From Vibrio profundi (GTDB lineage Bacteria > Pseudomonadota > Gammaproteobacteria > Enterobacterales > Vibrionaceae), in assembly GCF_005281835.1 (NCBI RefSeq), contig NZ_RZIS01000007.1, positions 62,001 to 126,000 of the forward strand: a stretch of DNA of 64,000 nucleotides, written 5' to 3'. Made by a program: the position numbers and the translations under genes. This document shows positions 52,966 to 62,794 of this stretch, one piece after another (the first letter of the stretch is position 1; every line of letters starts with the position of its first letter). The notes beneath the pieces were generated by a model. That model was not told the DNA's origin, searched no databases, and saw nothing but the letters and a program-made list of their open reading frames with translations.

Positions 52966-52988
52966 AAGGGGCGTATTGCCCCTTTTTT
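52966..52988 (+). terminator. Terminator of rpe
   Basis: AAGGGGC-GTATT-GCCCCTTTTTT. Confidence 0.9.
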
Positions 52989-53013
52989 AATACGTAATTT
53001 AGTAGGAAGAAAG

Positions 53014-53700
53014 ATGTCGTTAAGCTCAATAAAACTGATTGCCTTCGATTTGGATGGAACCTTGTTAGACAGTGTGCCTGATTTGGCGGTCGCTGCGGAT
53101 CAAGCATGTCAGGAACTTGGCTTCCCTTCAGTGACTGAAGCGCAAGTGCGTGACTATGTAGGCAATGGCGCTGATGTATTAATTGGCCGTTCACTGAGTC
53201 GTAGCCTTACGGTTGACTCAAGCCTTGAACCTGAATTGTTGCAAAAAGCACGTATTCTGTTTGATGATTTTTATGAACAGGGCGGTCACAAGCTGAGCCA
53301 CTTATATCCATCGGTAAAAGAAACATTAGCAGAACTTGATAAAGCCGGTTTTACAATGGCGCTCGTAACCAACAAGCCTTCGAAGTTTGTACCTGATGTT
53401 TTGGCTCAGCATGGTATTGCTAAATACTTTGTTGACGTGATTGGTGGTGATTCATTCCCAGAGAAAAAACCTAATCCAATGGCGTTAAATTGGTTGCTTG
53501 AAAAACACAACGTTAAAGCTGATGAGATGCTAATGGTCGGCGATTCAAGCAACGATATTAAAGCGGCTAAAAATGCTGGCTGTTACTCATTTGGTCTAAC
53601 TTATGGTTACAACCATGGTGAGTTAATTTCTGTATCTAATCCTGACTATGTTGCCGATGACATTGCGCAATTGCTAGAAGTTGTCCTAGTTTCAGCATAA
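53014..53700 (+). CDS. gph: Phosphoglycolate phosphatase
   Basis: HAD-family phosphatase that clears 2-phosphoglycolate formed during DNA repair. HAD motif I is DLDGTLLDS at about 12-20, motif II VTNKPSKF, motif IV VGDSSNDIKAAKNAG. 228 residues. AGGAAGA precedes the ATG. Classic position between rpe and trpS, although hairpins separate the three genes. Confidence 0.94.
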   Translation: MSLSSIKLIAFDLDGTLLDSVPDLAVAADQACQELGFPSVTEAQVRDYVGNGADVLIGRSLSRSLTVDSSLEPELLQKARILFDDFYEQGGHKLSHLYPSVKETLAELDKAGFTMALVTNKPSKFVPDVLAQHGIAKYFVDVIGGDSFPEKKPNPMALNWLLEKHNVKADEMLMVGDSSNDIKAAKNAGCYSFGLTYGYNHGELISVSNPDYVADDIAQLLEVVLVSA

Positions 53701-53758
53701 AGCACAGAAAACTTAGCCAAACCCTCTAGTAATATACTCGCCAATGAGTACACTGCTT

Positions 53759-53793
53759 AAACCGTGTTGATAAAATCGACACGGTTTTTTTAA
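53759..53793 (+). terminator. Terminator of gph
   Basis: AAACCGTGTTGAT-AAA-ATCGACACGGTTT, then T run. Confidence 0.9.
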
Positions 53794-53826
53794 TCAAATT
53801 TTTATGAAGTCAAAGGAATCATAAGC

Positions 53827-54846
53827 ATGAGCAAACCCATCGTATTGAGTGGTGTTCAACCATCTGGTGAACTAAGTATCGGTAACTACTTGGGTGCTCT
53901 ACGTCAATGGCAACAGATGCAAGATGACTACGATTGCCAATACTGTGTTGTAGACCTTCACGCAATTACGGTTCGTCAAGATCCGAAAGCGCTGCATGAA
54001 GCGACTCTAGATGCATTAGCAATCTGTCTAGCTGTAGGTGTTGATCCAAAGAAGAGCACGCTATTTGTTCAGTCACACGTACCAGAGCATGCTCAGCTTG
54101 GTTGGCTTCTTAACTGTTATACCCAAATGGGTGAACTGAGCCGTATGACTCAGTTTAAAGATAAATCTGCACGTTACGCGAACGATGTAAATGCCGGTTT
54201 GTTTGGTTATCCAGTACTGATGGCTGCAGACATTCTGCTTTATGGTGCGCATCAAGTTCCTGTTGGTAATGACCAAAAGCAACACCTAGAGCTTGCTCGC
54301 GACATTGCGACTCGCTTTAACAATGTTTACAGCACACCAGAACAACCAATCTTCCAGATTCCAGAGCCGTACATCCCAACGGTAAATGCTCGCGTAATGA
54401 GCTTGCAAGATGCGAAGAAGAAGATGTCTAAATCAGATGATAACCGTAAGAATGTTATTACTCTGCTAGAAGAGCCTAAGTCGATTCTGAAGAAAATCAA
54501 CAAAGCGCAAACAGATACTGAAACGCCACCACGTATTGCCAATGATTGGGAAAACAAAGCGGGTATCTCTAACCTAATGGGCCTTTACTCGGCAGCAACA
54601 GGTAAATCTTTTGAAGAGATTGAAGCGCAATACCAAGGCGTTGAAATGTACGGCCCTTTCAAGAAAGACGTGGGTGAAGCCGTGGTTGCTATGTTAGAGC
54701 CAATTCAGTCGGAATACCGTCGTATTCGTGAAGATCGCGCTTACATGGACAGTGTAATGAAAGCAGGCGCCGAAAAAGCATCGGAGCGTGCAGCCGTAAC
54801 ACTGAAAAAAGCATACGAAGCAGTAGGTTTTGTTACTCGCCCGTAG
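53827..54846 (+). CDS. trpS: Tryptophanyl-tRNA synthetase
   Basis: Class I synthetase that charges tRNA-Trp. The HIGH-like motif is GELSIGNYLGAL near residue 16 and the KMSKS motif AKKKMSKSDDN near residue 195. 339 residues (E. coli 334). Own terminator downstream. Confidence 0.98.
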   Translation: MSKPIVLSGVQPSGELSIGNYLGALRQWQQMQDDYDCQYCVVDLHAITVRQDPKALHEATLDALAICLAVGVDPKKSTLFVQSHVPEHAQLGWLLNCYTQMGELSRMTQFKDKSARYANDVNAGLFGYPVLMAADILLYGAHQVPVGNDQKQHLELARDIATRFNNVYSTPEQPIFQIPEPYIPTVNARVMSLQDAKKKMSKSDDNRKNVITLLEEPKSILKKINKAQTDTETPPRIANDWENKAGISNLMGLYSAATGKSFEEIEAQYQGVEMYGPFKKDVGEAVVAMLEPIQSEYRRIREDRAYMDSVMKAGAEKASERAAVTLKKAYEAVGFVTRP

Positions 54847-54876
54847 GATAAATTAAATACGCTTCATTAAGATGCT

Positions 54877-54914
54877 AGCCCAAAGTGAGCTTTTGTTTAC
54901 TTTGGGCTTTTTTG
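54877..54914 (+). terminator. Terminator of trpS
   Basis: AGCCCAAAGT...ACTTTGGGCT with a small loop, then T6. Confidence 0.9.
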
Positions 54915-55230
54915 TGCTTATCAATTATGAGTTTGGAAATAAGTACTTGTTTAAATCGAAAATTTACCAAGCAAGTGGTTAGCATAATAGTGAAGTTGTT
55001 TTTGAGGGTGAGCTCTAATTAACTGATAAAATCATTTTATAAATAATGGGTGATTTCAGTTTTTGTTGGAAACCTAAAACGTGCCAAACATTTGATTATT
55101 CTAAGGTGATAGATTCCTCATTTTCTTGCCATCTGACTTATTCCTTTCATAAATAAACCTGATAGTTAACGCAAATTACATGCTTACTCATAGAAAGTAG
55201 CGAACATACATAACGAACTCAGGTGAAATC
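54915..55230. other. Upstream region of the nuclease gene
   Basis: AT-rich and without a supported gene. A Pho-box-like direct repeat lies at 55133-55150. The nuclease ribosome binding site (AGGTGA) ends the region. Confidence 0.5.
55133..55150 (+). promoter_or_regulatory. Candidate Pho box
   Basis: CTGACTT-ATTC-CTTTCAT: two 7-base repeats with a 4-base spacer, 5/7 and 6/7 matches to CTGTCAT, the PhoB half-site. About 80 bases before the nuclease start. Confidence 0.5.
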
Positions 55231-57825
55231 ATGGATCTTTTTCATAAACCCTCATTGCTGGCTGTAGCAATTGGCAGCCTCCTTTCAACAAGTGCAAATG
55301 CGGAACTTTTTATCTCGCAGTATGTAGAAGGCGGTAGCTACAATAAAGCGGTCGAAATTGCGAACAGTGGCGATAGTGCTATTAACTTAGATGGTTATTC
55401 ATTAGCAAAGTCGGCGAATGGTAACGATTCATGGGGCACCACTTTACCTTTAGATGGACACGTTTTGGCTCCCGGTGAAGTTCTTGTCGTTGCGCACACG
55501 AGTGCGAGTGATGAGATTAAAGCTGTTGCAGATATCTTAAATGCTTCAATCGCTAACCATAATGGTGATGATCCACTCGCAATACTCAACTCTGATTCCA
55601 GCGTTCACGATATGGTTGGATTAATGGGAGATATAGATTGGGGTAAGGATGTGACATTAGTTAGAGCTGTGCAAACGCCTTCAGCGACTTTTGATGCATC
55701 TCAATGGGTATCTTTGCCAAAAGACAGTATTGATGGACTTGGGTCGTTAGATTCTGTGGAACTACCTGAAGCGTTTGAATGTTCACAGGACGGTGCTGAG
55801 CCAGTATTTACTACTATTCAGGAAATCCAAGGTGAAGGCGCAACATCACCATATATTGATGGCTACCCGTACATAACTGACGATGAATACTTTGTGAAAG
55901 GAGTGGTAAGTGCGGTCACTACTGGATTGACAAAAGGGTTCTATTTACAAGCGTTAGAAGACGATTTTAACTCGAGCACATCTGAAGGATTATTTGTTCA
56001 TACCAACCAGTCGAGCTCAGAGCTTAAAGCGGGTGACGTAGTTTGTGTGAAAGGTAAAGTTCAAGAGTACTATGATCATACTCAACTCAAAGCGGAAAAT
56101 AGCCAGTGGGTTAAACAAGGTGAGCAACAAGCGCCACAAGCTACAGAGATAGAGATCCTAGAAAGCGACGAGAACTTCAAAGCTACGCTTGAACGTTATG
56201 AAGGTATGCTCGTAAAAACAACTGAAGCATTGGATATGCGTGTAACACGCACTTTTGGTTATGATTATGCTGGCCGTAGAAACAACATGGTACTGGCACA
56301 TGAGCGTATTAACATGCAGCCAAACCAATTGTTTGCAGCGGGGTCAGAAGATGCGATTGCTCAAACTGAGCAAAATGCAGATCGCCGTTTGTTTGTGGAA
56401 TCTGACCAGTCTGCTGCAGATGGTCAAGTATCATTCTACCCAGACTTTGGCCGTACTGATGCAGACCAAAATGGTTCGACGGAAGATTACATCCGCGTGG
56501 ATGACACTATTGTCGGATTAGAAGGGTTACTGACTTATAGCTATGGTGAGTACCGCTTGATTGCGACTAACCAGCTTTCAGCAGAGAATTTCGTTCGTAA
56601 TGATCCTCGTACTGAGAAGCCAGAAATGGATGAAGGTGACTTGCGTATTGCAACATTTAACGTATTGAATTATTTCAACTCTCCATTTGGTGGTGATGCA
56701 AACTTACATGGTGATAGCCGTGGTGCAGATACGTTGACTGAGTTTGAAGTCCAGCAAGAAAAAATTGTTAACGCTATCTTACGTTTAGATGCCGATATCA
56801 TTGGATTAATGGAAATTGAAAATAACGGTTTTGGCGACGGCTCAGCTATTCAACAGTTAGTGAACCAGTTGAATGACCGTATTGACGCTAAAAAAGACCG
56901 TTATGAATTTGTCTCTGTAGATTCAAACGAAGATGGTATGACCGATGAACTAGATTCCATTGGTACTGATGTCATCACAACGGGTGTTATTTACCGTAAT
57001 AAAGTTGTGAAATTGAAAGAAAGCCGAGTGATCGCGATGCCAAGCCAACAAGCTCCTGAAGTGTTGGATGATGATGGTAAAGTTATCGAGGATGGTAAAA
57101 ACTATCAACGTGATTCATTGGCGCCGACCTTTAAAGTGAAAGGTACTAATGAAAAAATTACCGTTGCAATTAACCACTTTAAATCGAAAGGCTCAAAGTG
57201 TTGGGAAGATGCTGCACCTGTTGAGCAAGGTGGGCAAGGTGGTATAGATGCGGATAAGCAAGGTTCTTGTGAGAACTTCCGTGTCGCTGCTGCTGTTGCT
57301 TTGGGTGAGGCATTGGATGGTATTAAGGGTCATAAGGTTATCTTGGGTGATATGAACTCTTATGGCATGGAAGATCCTATGTTGGTTCTTACGGATTACA
57401 CTGCTGAGAAGTACGGTAAGGAAATCAAAGCGGCTCGTAATACGTTTATTGCAGGTGTTGAACAGTTTGGCGATGAAGGTGCTGTGATCACTAAAAATTA
57501 CGGTTACGTGAATGCTGTAGCTCAAAAACATCCAAATAGCTGGAGCTATTCATACAATGATGAAGTTGGTGCATTGGATCACTTGCTGATCAGCGACAGC
57601 TTGAAAGACATGGTTGTTGATGCAACGGATTGGCACATCAATGGTGGTGAGTCTACCCTATTTGATTATAACGAAGAGTACAAAGGCGATTTACCTAAGT
57701 ACCAAGATCATTTCCGTTCTTCAGATCATGACCCAGCTGTACTTGAACTGCAAATGGGTGGCTCTTTTGGTTTAGGCGCATTGGCATCGTTATTCGGTAT
57801 CGCAGCATGGCGTCGCCGTAAGTAA
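55231..57825 (+). CDS. xds: Secreted DNase of the ExeM/NucH (Xds) family
   Basis: An 864-residue exported nuclease. A signal peptide (cleavage near ANAEL) is followed by a lamin-tail-like domain (about 25-130), an OB-type region (200-330), and an endonuclease/exonuclease/phosphatase domain from 471 (LRIATFNVLNYF, IMEIENNGFGD-type site, ILGDMNSYGMEDP, DHLLIS, SDHDPAVLEL). It ends with a GlyGly-CTERM tail: GGSFG, hydrophobic segment, RRRK. In V. cholerae Xds degrades extracellular DNA and serves nutrient recovery and biofilm dispersal; its gene is next to trpS there too. Confidence 0.9.
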   Translation: MDLFHKPSLLAVAIGSLLSTSANAELFISQYVEGGSYNKAVEIANSGDSAINLDGYSLAKSANGNDSWGTTLPLDGHVLAPGEVLVVAHTSASDEIKAVADILNASIANHNGDDPLAILNSDSSVHDMVGLMGDIDWGKDVTLVRAVQTPSATFDASQWVSLPKDSIDGLGSLDSVELPEAFECSQDGAEPVFTTIQEIQGEGATSPYIDGYPYITDDEYFVKGVVSAVTTGLTKGFYLQALEDDFNSSTSEGLFVHTNQSSSELKAGDVVCVKGKVQEYYDHTQLKAENSQWVKQGEQQAPQATEIEILESDENFKATLERYEGMLVKTTEALDMRVTRTFGYDYAGRRNNMVLAHERINMQPNQLFAAGSEDAIAQTEQNADRRLFVESDQSAADGQVSFYPDFGRTDADQNGSTEDYIRVDDTIVGLEGLLTYSYGEYRLIATNQLSAENFVRNDPRTEKPEMDEGDLRIATFNVLNYFNSPFGGDANLHGDSRGADTLTEFEVQQEKIVNAILRLDADIIGLMEIENNGFGDGSAIQQLVNQLNDRIDAKKDRYEFVSVDSNEDGMTDELDSIGTDVITTGVIYRNKVVKLKESRVIAMPSQQAPEVLDDDGKVIEDGKNYQRDSLAPTFKVKGTNEKITVAINHFKSKGSKCWEDAAPVEQGGQGGIDADKQGSCENFRVAAAVALGEALDGIKGHKVILGDMNSYGMEDPMLVLTDYTAEKYGKEIKAARNTFIAGVEQFGDEGAVITKNYGYVNAVAQKHPNSWSYSYNDEVGALDHLLISDSLKDMVVDATDWHINGGESTLFDYNEEYKGDLPKYQDHFRSSDHDPAVLELQMGGSFGLGALASLFGIAAWRRRK

Positions 57826-57846
57826 CAGACCGTAACCTGTAAACAA

Positions 57847-57877
57847 TTAAGGTCAACTTAGGTTGGCCTTAATTTTT
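57847..57877 (+). terminator. Terminator of the nuclease gene
   Basis: TTAAGGTCAAC-TTAG-GTTGGCCTTAA (one G-T pair), then TTTTT. Confidence 0.85.
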
Positions 57878-57974
57878 AGCCAATTGCAGTTTCCACTTGC
57901 CTTTCCCTATGGGTATTGCACAATACCGCCCCTATATCTCCAATCACTTAGTATTTAGCAAACGATTTCGACCC

Positions 57975-58553
57975 ATGTTACTTATCATCGATAATTACGA
58001 CTCTTTTACCTATAACTTGTATCAGTACTTCTGCGAGTTAGGGGCAACTGTGAAAGTTGTTCGTAATGATGAAATTGATATTGCAGGCATTGAAGCGCTA
58101 AATCCTTCTCACTTAGTGATTTCGCCTGGGCCATGTACCCCGGATGATGCCGGTATTTCCCTGGCGGTAATTGAACACTTCTCTGGCAAGTTGCCAATCA
58201 TGGGGGTGTGTTTAGGGCATCAAGCGATCGCTCAAGTATTTGGTGGTGAAGTCGTGCGAGCTAGGCAAGTTATGCATGGTAAAACGTCGCCAATTCGCCA
58301 CAATGGTAGAAGCGTATTCCAAGAATTGAATAATCCACTTACGGTGACTCGCTACCACTCATTAGTGGTTAAAAACGGAACATTACCTGATTGCTTTGAG
58401 CTGACGGCGTGGACAGAGTTTGCAGATGGTTCTATGGATGAAATCATGGGCTACCAACATAAAACTTTGCCAATTGATGCGGTGCAATTCCACCCTGAAT
58501 CAATTAAAACAGAGCAAGGACACCAGTTACTGGCTAACTTTCTAGCGCGTTAA
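57975..58553 (+). CDS. pabA: Aminodeoxychorismate / anthranilate synthase glutaminase subunit
   Basis: Class I glutamine amidotransferase that supplies ammonia to PabB (folate) and possibly TrpE. The catalytic Cys is in GVCLGHQAIAQVFGG, and the His-Glu pair in QFHPESIKTEQG. I start at ATG 57975 (MLLIIDNYDSFTYNL, 192 residues); the in-frame extension to 57897 is not conserved. PabA is preferred because no trp genes are near and the argD neighbour is as in V. cholerae and E. coli. Confidence 0.93.
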   Translation: MLLIIDNYDSFTYNLYQYFCELGATVKVVRNDEIDIAGIEALNPSHLVISPGPCTPDDAGISLAVIEHFSGKLPIMGVCLGHQAIAQVFGGEVVRARQVMHGKTSPIRHNGRSVFQELNNPLTVTRYHSLVVKNGTLPDCFELTAWTEFADGSMDEIMGYQHKTLPIDAVQFHPESIKTEQGHQLLANFLAR

Positions 58554-58932
58554 GCGTTTAAGCTTGTCTGACCGCGATCACTTTTTATAACATTTCTTTC
58601 ATTCATTTTCACAATTACCTTCTTTGCAAACTTATTCGCCGTATTTAGTGCGGATAGGTCGCTTCTGCTGTGCGCGCTAAGCTTAATTACTGTTTGCTAT
58701 ACCATTAGTAAAAAAAAGCTTCATAAAATAGATTACTTGATGCATAAATAGTCATAAGTAGTGATGTTTGCTCAGTTGATTTGCAGAGTGAAAGAATAAT
58801 CTACTATTGAAATGGTTAATTAAATGTAAATACAATGCTGCAGCAGGATAAAAGCGGAACAAAATATTTTTGGCTCGCTTATGAATCATTACGCTTATTT
58901 GCAAAGCATGCGGTATCGAGAAGGAATGTGCG
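58554..58932. other. pabA-argD intergenic region (379 bases)
   Basis: No gene or terminator is convincing. An ARG-box-like sequence lies at 58739-58756. The rest is AT-rich with several A tracts and presumably carries the argD promoter. Confidence 0.45.
58739..58756. promoter_or_regulatory. Candidate ARG box upstream of argD
   Basis: TGCAT-AAAT-AGTCA matches TGAAT-WWWW-ATTCA with one mismatch in each arm; about 180 bases before the argD start. Confidence 0.4.
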
Positions 58933-60144
58933 ATGACAGTGGAAAATAAAGTAGAACGTAGTCTTTTTAACGAGGTGATGGTGCCTTGTTATAACCCAAT
59001 GGAAATGATCCCTGTAAAAGGGGAAGGCGCACGAGTATGGGACCAAGAAGGTCGTGAATATATCGACTTTGCTGGTGGTATTGCTGTGAGCTGTTTGGGT
59101 CACTGTCACCCTGCAATGGTTAACGCAGTGACAGAGCAAGCAAATAAGTTATGGCACCTAAGTAATGTGATGACTAACGAGCCAGCACTTCGTCTAGCTA
59201 AAAAGCTAACGGACGTAAGTTTCGCGGATAAAGTCTTTTTCTCTAATTCAGGCGCAGAAGCGAATGAAGCAGCATTGAAGTTAGCTCGTCGCTGGGCAGC
59301 GGATGTTCATGGTGAAGAAAAGTCAGAAATCATCGCATTCCAACAAGGCTTCCACGGTCGTACTTTCTTTACCGTAACAGTAGGTGGCCAAGCGGCTTAC
59401 TCTGATGGTTTTGGTCCTAAGCCTGGTGATGTAACGCATCTACCTTACAACGATGTAGCTGCACTAGAAGCTCAAATCTCTGATCGCACTTGTGCAATCA
59501 TGATGGAGCCACTGCAAGGTGAGGGCGGGATTATTTCTCCAACACCTGAATTCGTTAAAGCGGTACGTGAACTATGTGACAAGCATAATGCACTATTGAT
59601 CTTTGATGAAGTTCAGACGGGTAATGGCCGTACTGGTGATTTCTACGCTTACCAAGGTCTAGGCATTAAGCCAGACATTTTAAGCACTGCAAAATCTTTA
59701 GGCGGCGGTTTCCCTATCGGCGCTATGCTAACGACAAACGAACTAGCACCACACCTGAAAGTGGGTACTCATGGTTCAACGTACGGTGGTAACCCACTAG
59801 CGTGTGCAGTCGCTGAAGCGGTAGTTGATGTTGTCAGCCAACCAGACACGCTATCAGGCGTTAAAGAGCGTGAAGCGCTATTCCGTGAAGGTTTGACTAA
59901 GATTAATGATAAGTACCAAATCTTCAGTGAAGTTCGTGGTAAAGGTTTATTACTTGGTGCAGCGCTGAACGAAGAATGGCAAGGCCGTGCTCGTGACGTA
60001 CTAGTTGCAGCAGGTAAAGAAGGTTTGATGGTATTAGTTGCGGGCGCAAACGTTGTACGTTTCACACCGTCACTGGTTATCACACCACAAGAAATAGAAG
60101 AAGGTTTAGCTAAACTGGATAAAGCGATTGCTTCTCTAGTTTAG
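58933..60144 (+). CDS. argD: Acetylornithine / succinylornithine aminotransferase
   Basis: PLP class III aminotransferase working in arginine synthesis (acetylornithine) and probably in succinylornithine breakdown (AstC role). IDFAGGIAVSCLGHCHP, FSNSGAEANEAALKLARRW, LIFDEVQTGNGRTG and the PLP lysine in STAKSLGGGFPIGAM are visible. 403 residues. It heads a cluster with astA and astD, so it likely serves both directions. AAGGA precedes the ATG. Confidence 0.95.
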   Translation: MTVENKVERSLFNEVMVPCYNPMEMIPVKGEGARVWDQEGREYIDFAGGIAVSCLGHCHPAMVNAVTEQANKLWHLSNVMTNEPALRLAKKLTDVSFADKVFFSNSGAEANEAALKLARRWAADVHGEEKSEIIAFQQGFHGRTFFTVTVGGQAAYSDGFGPKPGDVTHLPYNDVAALEAQISDRTCAIMMEPLQGEGGIISPTPEFVKAVRELCDKHNALLIFDEVQTGNGRTGDFYAYQGLGIKPDILSTAKSLGGGFPIGAMLTTNELAPHLKVGTHGSTYGGNPLACAVAEAVVDVVSQPDTLSGVKEREALFREGLTKINDKYQIFSEVRGKGLLLGAALNEEWQGRARDVLVAAGKEGLMVLVAGANVVRFTPSLVITPQEIEEGLAKLDKAIASLV

Positions 60145-60153
60145 TCACAGGTG

Positions 60154-60220
60154 ACGCCATATCAGGAGTCGATATGGCGTAAACCACAGGGCCCCCGGCT
60201 ATTAGTCTTGGGCCTGTTTT
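60154..60220 (+). promoter_or_regulatory. Two consecutive hairpins between argD and astA
   Basis: The first is ACGCCATATC-AGGAGTC-GATATGGCGT (60154-60180), a 10-bp stem without T run. The second pairs ACAGGGCCC with GGGCCTGT (bulged G, about 60186-60217) and is followed by TTTT, resembling a terminator or attenuator. Confidence 0.55.
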
Positions 60221-60239
60221 GCATCTGGAGGGAGTATTG

Positions 60240-61259
60240 ATGCTAGTTGTTCGCCCTATAAAATTATCTGATTACGATGCGTTGCACACATGTGCCGTTG
60301 AATCAGGACATGGATTCACATCTCTTCCGGTTAACGAAGAACTGTTAACCAATCGAATTACCCACTCTGAATATAGCTTCGCTAAACCCAATGTGACTGA
60401 ACCGGGTGACGAAGGCTACCTAATGGTTGGCTTTGACAGCGAAACAGGTGAGGTAGCAGGTACGACCGGCATAGAAGCATCGATTGGCTGGGACGTTCCA
60501 TTTTATTCTTACCACATCAGTAAAGTTGTCCACTCTTCTCAAAAGCTTGGCGTGAATAACGTCGTGAAGCTACTGACATTTGGTAATAACTACACAGGTT
60601 GTAGCGAGATCTGCACCTTGTTTTTACGCCCTGATTTTCGTGGTGGATTGAACGGTCGCTTAATGTCTAAGTGTCGCTTTTTGATCATGGCAGAGCACCC
60701 AGAGCGTTTTTCTGAAACCATCTTCGCTGAAATGCGCGGCGTTTCTGATACTGAAGGTAACTCTCCATTCTGGCAATGGCTACAAGAGCACTTCTTCTCG
60801 ATTGATTTCACGTTAGCGGATTACCTAACGGGCATTGGTAAGAAAGGCTTCATCGCGGACTTAATGCCGAAGCTGCCAATTTACATCAATCTATTGAGCC
60901 AAGAAGCACAAGATGTAATCGGCCAAGTTCATGACAACACACGTCCAGCATTGAAGCTGCTTGAGCGTGAAGGTTTTACCAACCGTGGTTATGTAGACAT
61001 CTTTGATGCTGGGCCGACAGTGGAATGTGACCTACGCAATATTGAATCAGTAAGACACTCAATTCGTGCGCAAGTGACGGTAGCGGAGCATTCAAGCTCT
61101 CAAGACTTTTTGATCGGTAATACCTCATTTGAAAACTTCCGAGCGACAGCAGCAAAAGGTGCATACGACCAGGCTAGCGGGAAAGTAATTTTGTCACCAG
61201 AAGTGGCAAACGCATTGGAAGTGAAAGAAGGCGACTTTGTTCGCATGTTAGCTCAGTAA
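60240..61259 (+). CDS. astA: Arginine N-succinyltransferase
   Basis: First step of arginine catabolism by the AST pathway. MLVVRPIKLSDYDALHTCAVESG and TLFLRPDFRGGLNGRLMSKCRF fit the family; the C-terminal region completes the two-lobed fold. I start at ATG 60240 (339 residues) with GGAGGGAG 4 bases upstream; codons to 60219 overlap that site. It is followed by astD after 44 bases. Confidence 0.95.
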   Translation: MLVVRPIKLSDYDALHTCAVESGHGFTSLPVNEELLTNRITHSEYSFAKPNVTEPGDEGYLMVGFDSETGEVAGTTGIEASIGWDVPFYSYHISKVVHSSQKLGVNNVVKLLTFGNNYTGCSEICTLFLRPDFRGGLNGRLMSKCRFLIMAEHPERFSETIFAEMRGVSDTEGNSPFWQWLQEHFFSIDFTLADYLTGIGKKGFIADLMPKLPIYINLLSQEAQDVIGQVHDNTRPALKLLEREGFTNRGYVDIFDAGPTVECDLRNIESVRHSIRAQVTVAEHSSSQDFLIGNTSFENFRATAAKGAYDQASGKVILSPEVANALEVKEGDFVRMLAQ

Positions 61260-61303
61260 GAGCGCATTTATCTCTGTGATAAATTGAATTTAAGGAAAGT
61301 AGT

Positions 61304-62761
61304 ATGACTCAGTGGATAGCAGGGCAATGGGTAGCTGGCCAAGGCGAAGCAATGGCTTCGGTAAGCCCTTTCAACAATGAAGTGATTTGGAAAGGCGATA
61401 GCGCGACTCCAGAGCAAGTTAACGCAGCAGTGAAAGCCGCGCGCGACGCTTTTGTTGATTGGAAAAAACTTAGCTTTGAACAGCGTGAAGCTATCGTGTT
61501 GGCTTTCGCTGAAAAAGTGAAAGAAAACAGCGAAGAAATTGCACAAATTATTGCTAAAGAAACGGGTAAACCAATTTGGGAAACTCGTACTGAAGCGGGC
61601 GCAATGGCAGGTAAGATTGCTATCTCGATCCGTGCTTACCACGATCGTACTGGTGAAGCTTCTCGTGAGGCTGCAGGTAATCAAATCGTACTTCGTCACC
61701 GTCCTCTAGGCGTGATGGGGGTATTTGGGCCGTATAACTTCCCTGGCCATTTACCAAATGGTCATATCGTGCCAGCACTGCTTGCTGGTAATACGGTGGT
61801 ATTCAAACCGTCTGAACAAACGCCATGGACGGGTGAATTCGCCATGAAGCTGTGGCAAGAAGCGGGTCTTCCTGCTGGCGTGATTAACCTTGTACAAGGT
61901 GCGAAGGAAACCGGTATTGCACTGGCCGATGCTAAAGGCCTTGATGGCGTGCTATTCACTGGTAGTGCGAATACTGGTCATGTACTGCACCGTCAATTTG
62001 CAGGTCAACCTGGCAAGATGCTGGCGCTAGAAATGGGTGGTAATAACCCAATGGTGATCACTGACCAATACGGTGATGTCGATGCGACGGTTTACACCAT
62101 TATTCAATCGGCATTCATCAGTGCAGGTCAACGTTGTACTTGTGCGCGCCGTTTGTACGTACCAGTCGGTGAAAAAGGCGATGTGCTACTAAGCAAGCTT
62201 ATCTCGGCAACGCAAAAGATTCGTGTCGACCAACCTTTCGCAGAGCCTGCACCTTTCATGGGGCCTCAAATCTCTGAAGCAGCTGCGAAATTCATTCTTG
62301 ATGCTCAAGCTAATTTGCAGTCTTTAGGTGGCGTGAGCTTGGTTGAAGCGAAAGCTGGCGAAGCGGCATTTGTTACGCCAGGCATCATCGACGCTACCAA
62401 TATTGCTGAACTTCCAGACGAAGAGTACTTCGGCCCGCTACTACAAGTCGTGCGTTACGAAACGTTAGAGCAAGCCGTTGAATTGGCTAATGATACGCGC
62501 TTTGGTTTGTCTGCAGGTTTAGTTTCGACAGATGATTCAGAATGGGAATACTTCGTTGATCATATTCGTGCGGGTATCGTTAACCGTAACCGTCAACTAA
62601 CGGGCGCAAGCGGTGATGCACCATTTGGCGGTCCAGGGGCATCTGGTAACTTACGTCCAAGTGCTTACTATGCGGCGGACTACTGTGCGTACCCAATGGC
62701 ATCGATGGAAGGTGGAGAAACACTACTTCCAGCAACATTTAGCCCAGGTATCGAACTGTAA
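61304..62761 (+). CDS. astD: Succinylglutamate-semialdehyde dehydrogenase
   Basis: NAD-dependent aldehyde dehydrogenase, fourth step of the AST pathway. FGPYNFPGHLPNGHIVPALLAGNTVVFKPSEQ-type sequence, LEMGGNNPM with the catalytic Glu and the Cys in SAGQRCTCARRLYVP are present. 485 residues. AAGGAAAG precedes the ATG. Confidence 0.95.
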   Translation: MTQWIAGQWVAGQGEAMASVSPFNNEVIWKGDSATPEQVNAAVKAARDAFVDWKKLSFEQREAIVLAFAEKVKENSEEIAQIIAKETGKPIWETRTEAGAMAGKIAISIRAYHDRTGEASREAAGNQIVLRHRPLGVMGVFGPYNFPGHLPNGHIVPALLAGNTVVFKPSEQTPWTGEFAMKLWQEAGLPAGVINLVQGAKETGIALADAKGLDGVLFTGSANTGHVLHRQFAGQPGKMLALEMGGNNPMVITDQYGDVDATVYTIIQSAFISAGQRCTCARRLYVPVGEKGDVLLSKLISATQKIRVDQPFAEPAPFMGPQISEAAAKFILDAQANLQSLGGVSLVEAKAGEAAFVTPGIIDATNIAELPDEEYFGPLLQVVRYETLEQAVELANDTRFGLSAGLVSTDDSEWEYFVDHIRAGIVNRNRQLTGASGDAPFGGPGASGNLRPSAYYAADYCAYPMASMEGGETLLPATFSPGIEL

Positions 62762-62770
62762 TACTTTTTA

Positions 62771-62794
62771 CACCGCTCTCAATGTAGAGCGGTG
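62771..62794 (+). terminator. Hairpin after astD
   Basis: CACCGCTCT-CAATGT-AGAGCGGTG, 9-bp stem, no strong T run; possible terminator or mRNA-stability element. Confidence 0.55.

Noticed and set aside
54928..55023. 31-codon open frame between trpS and the nuclease gene
   Set aside because: No ribosome binding site and no recognisable sequence features.
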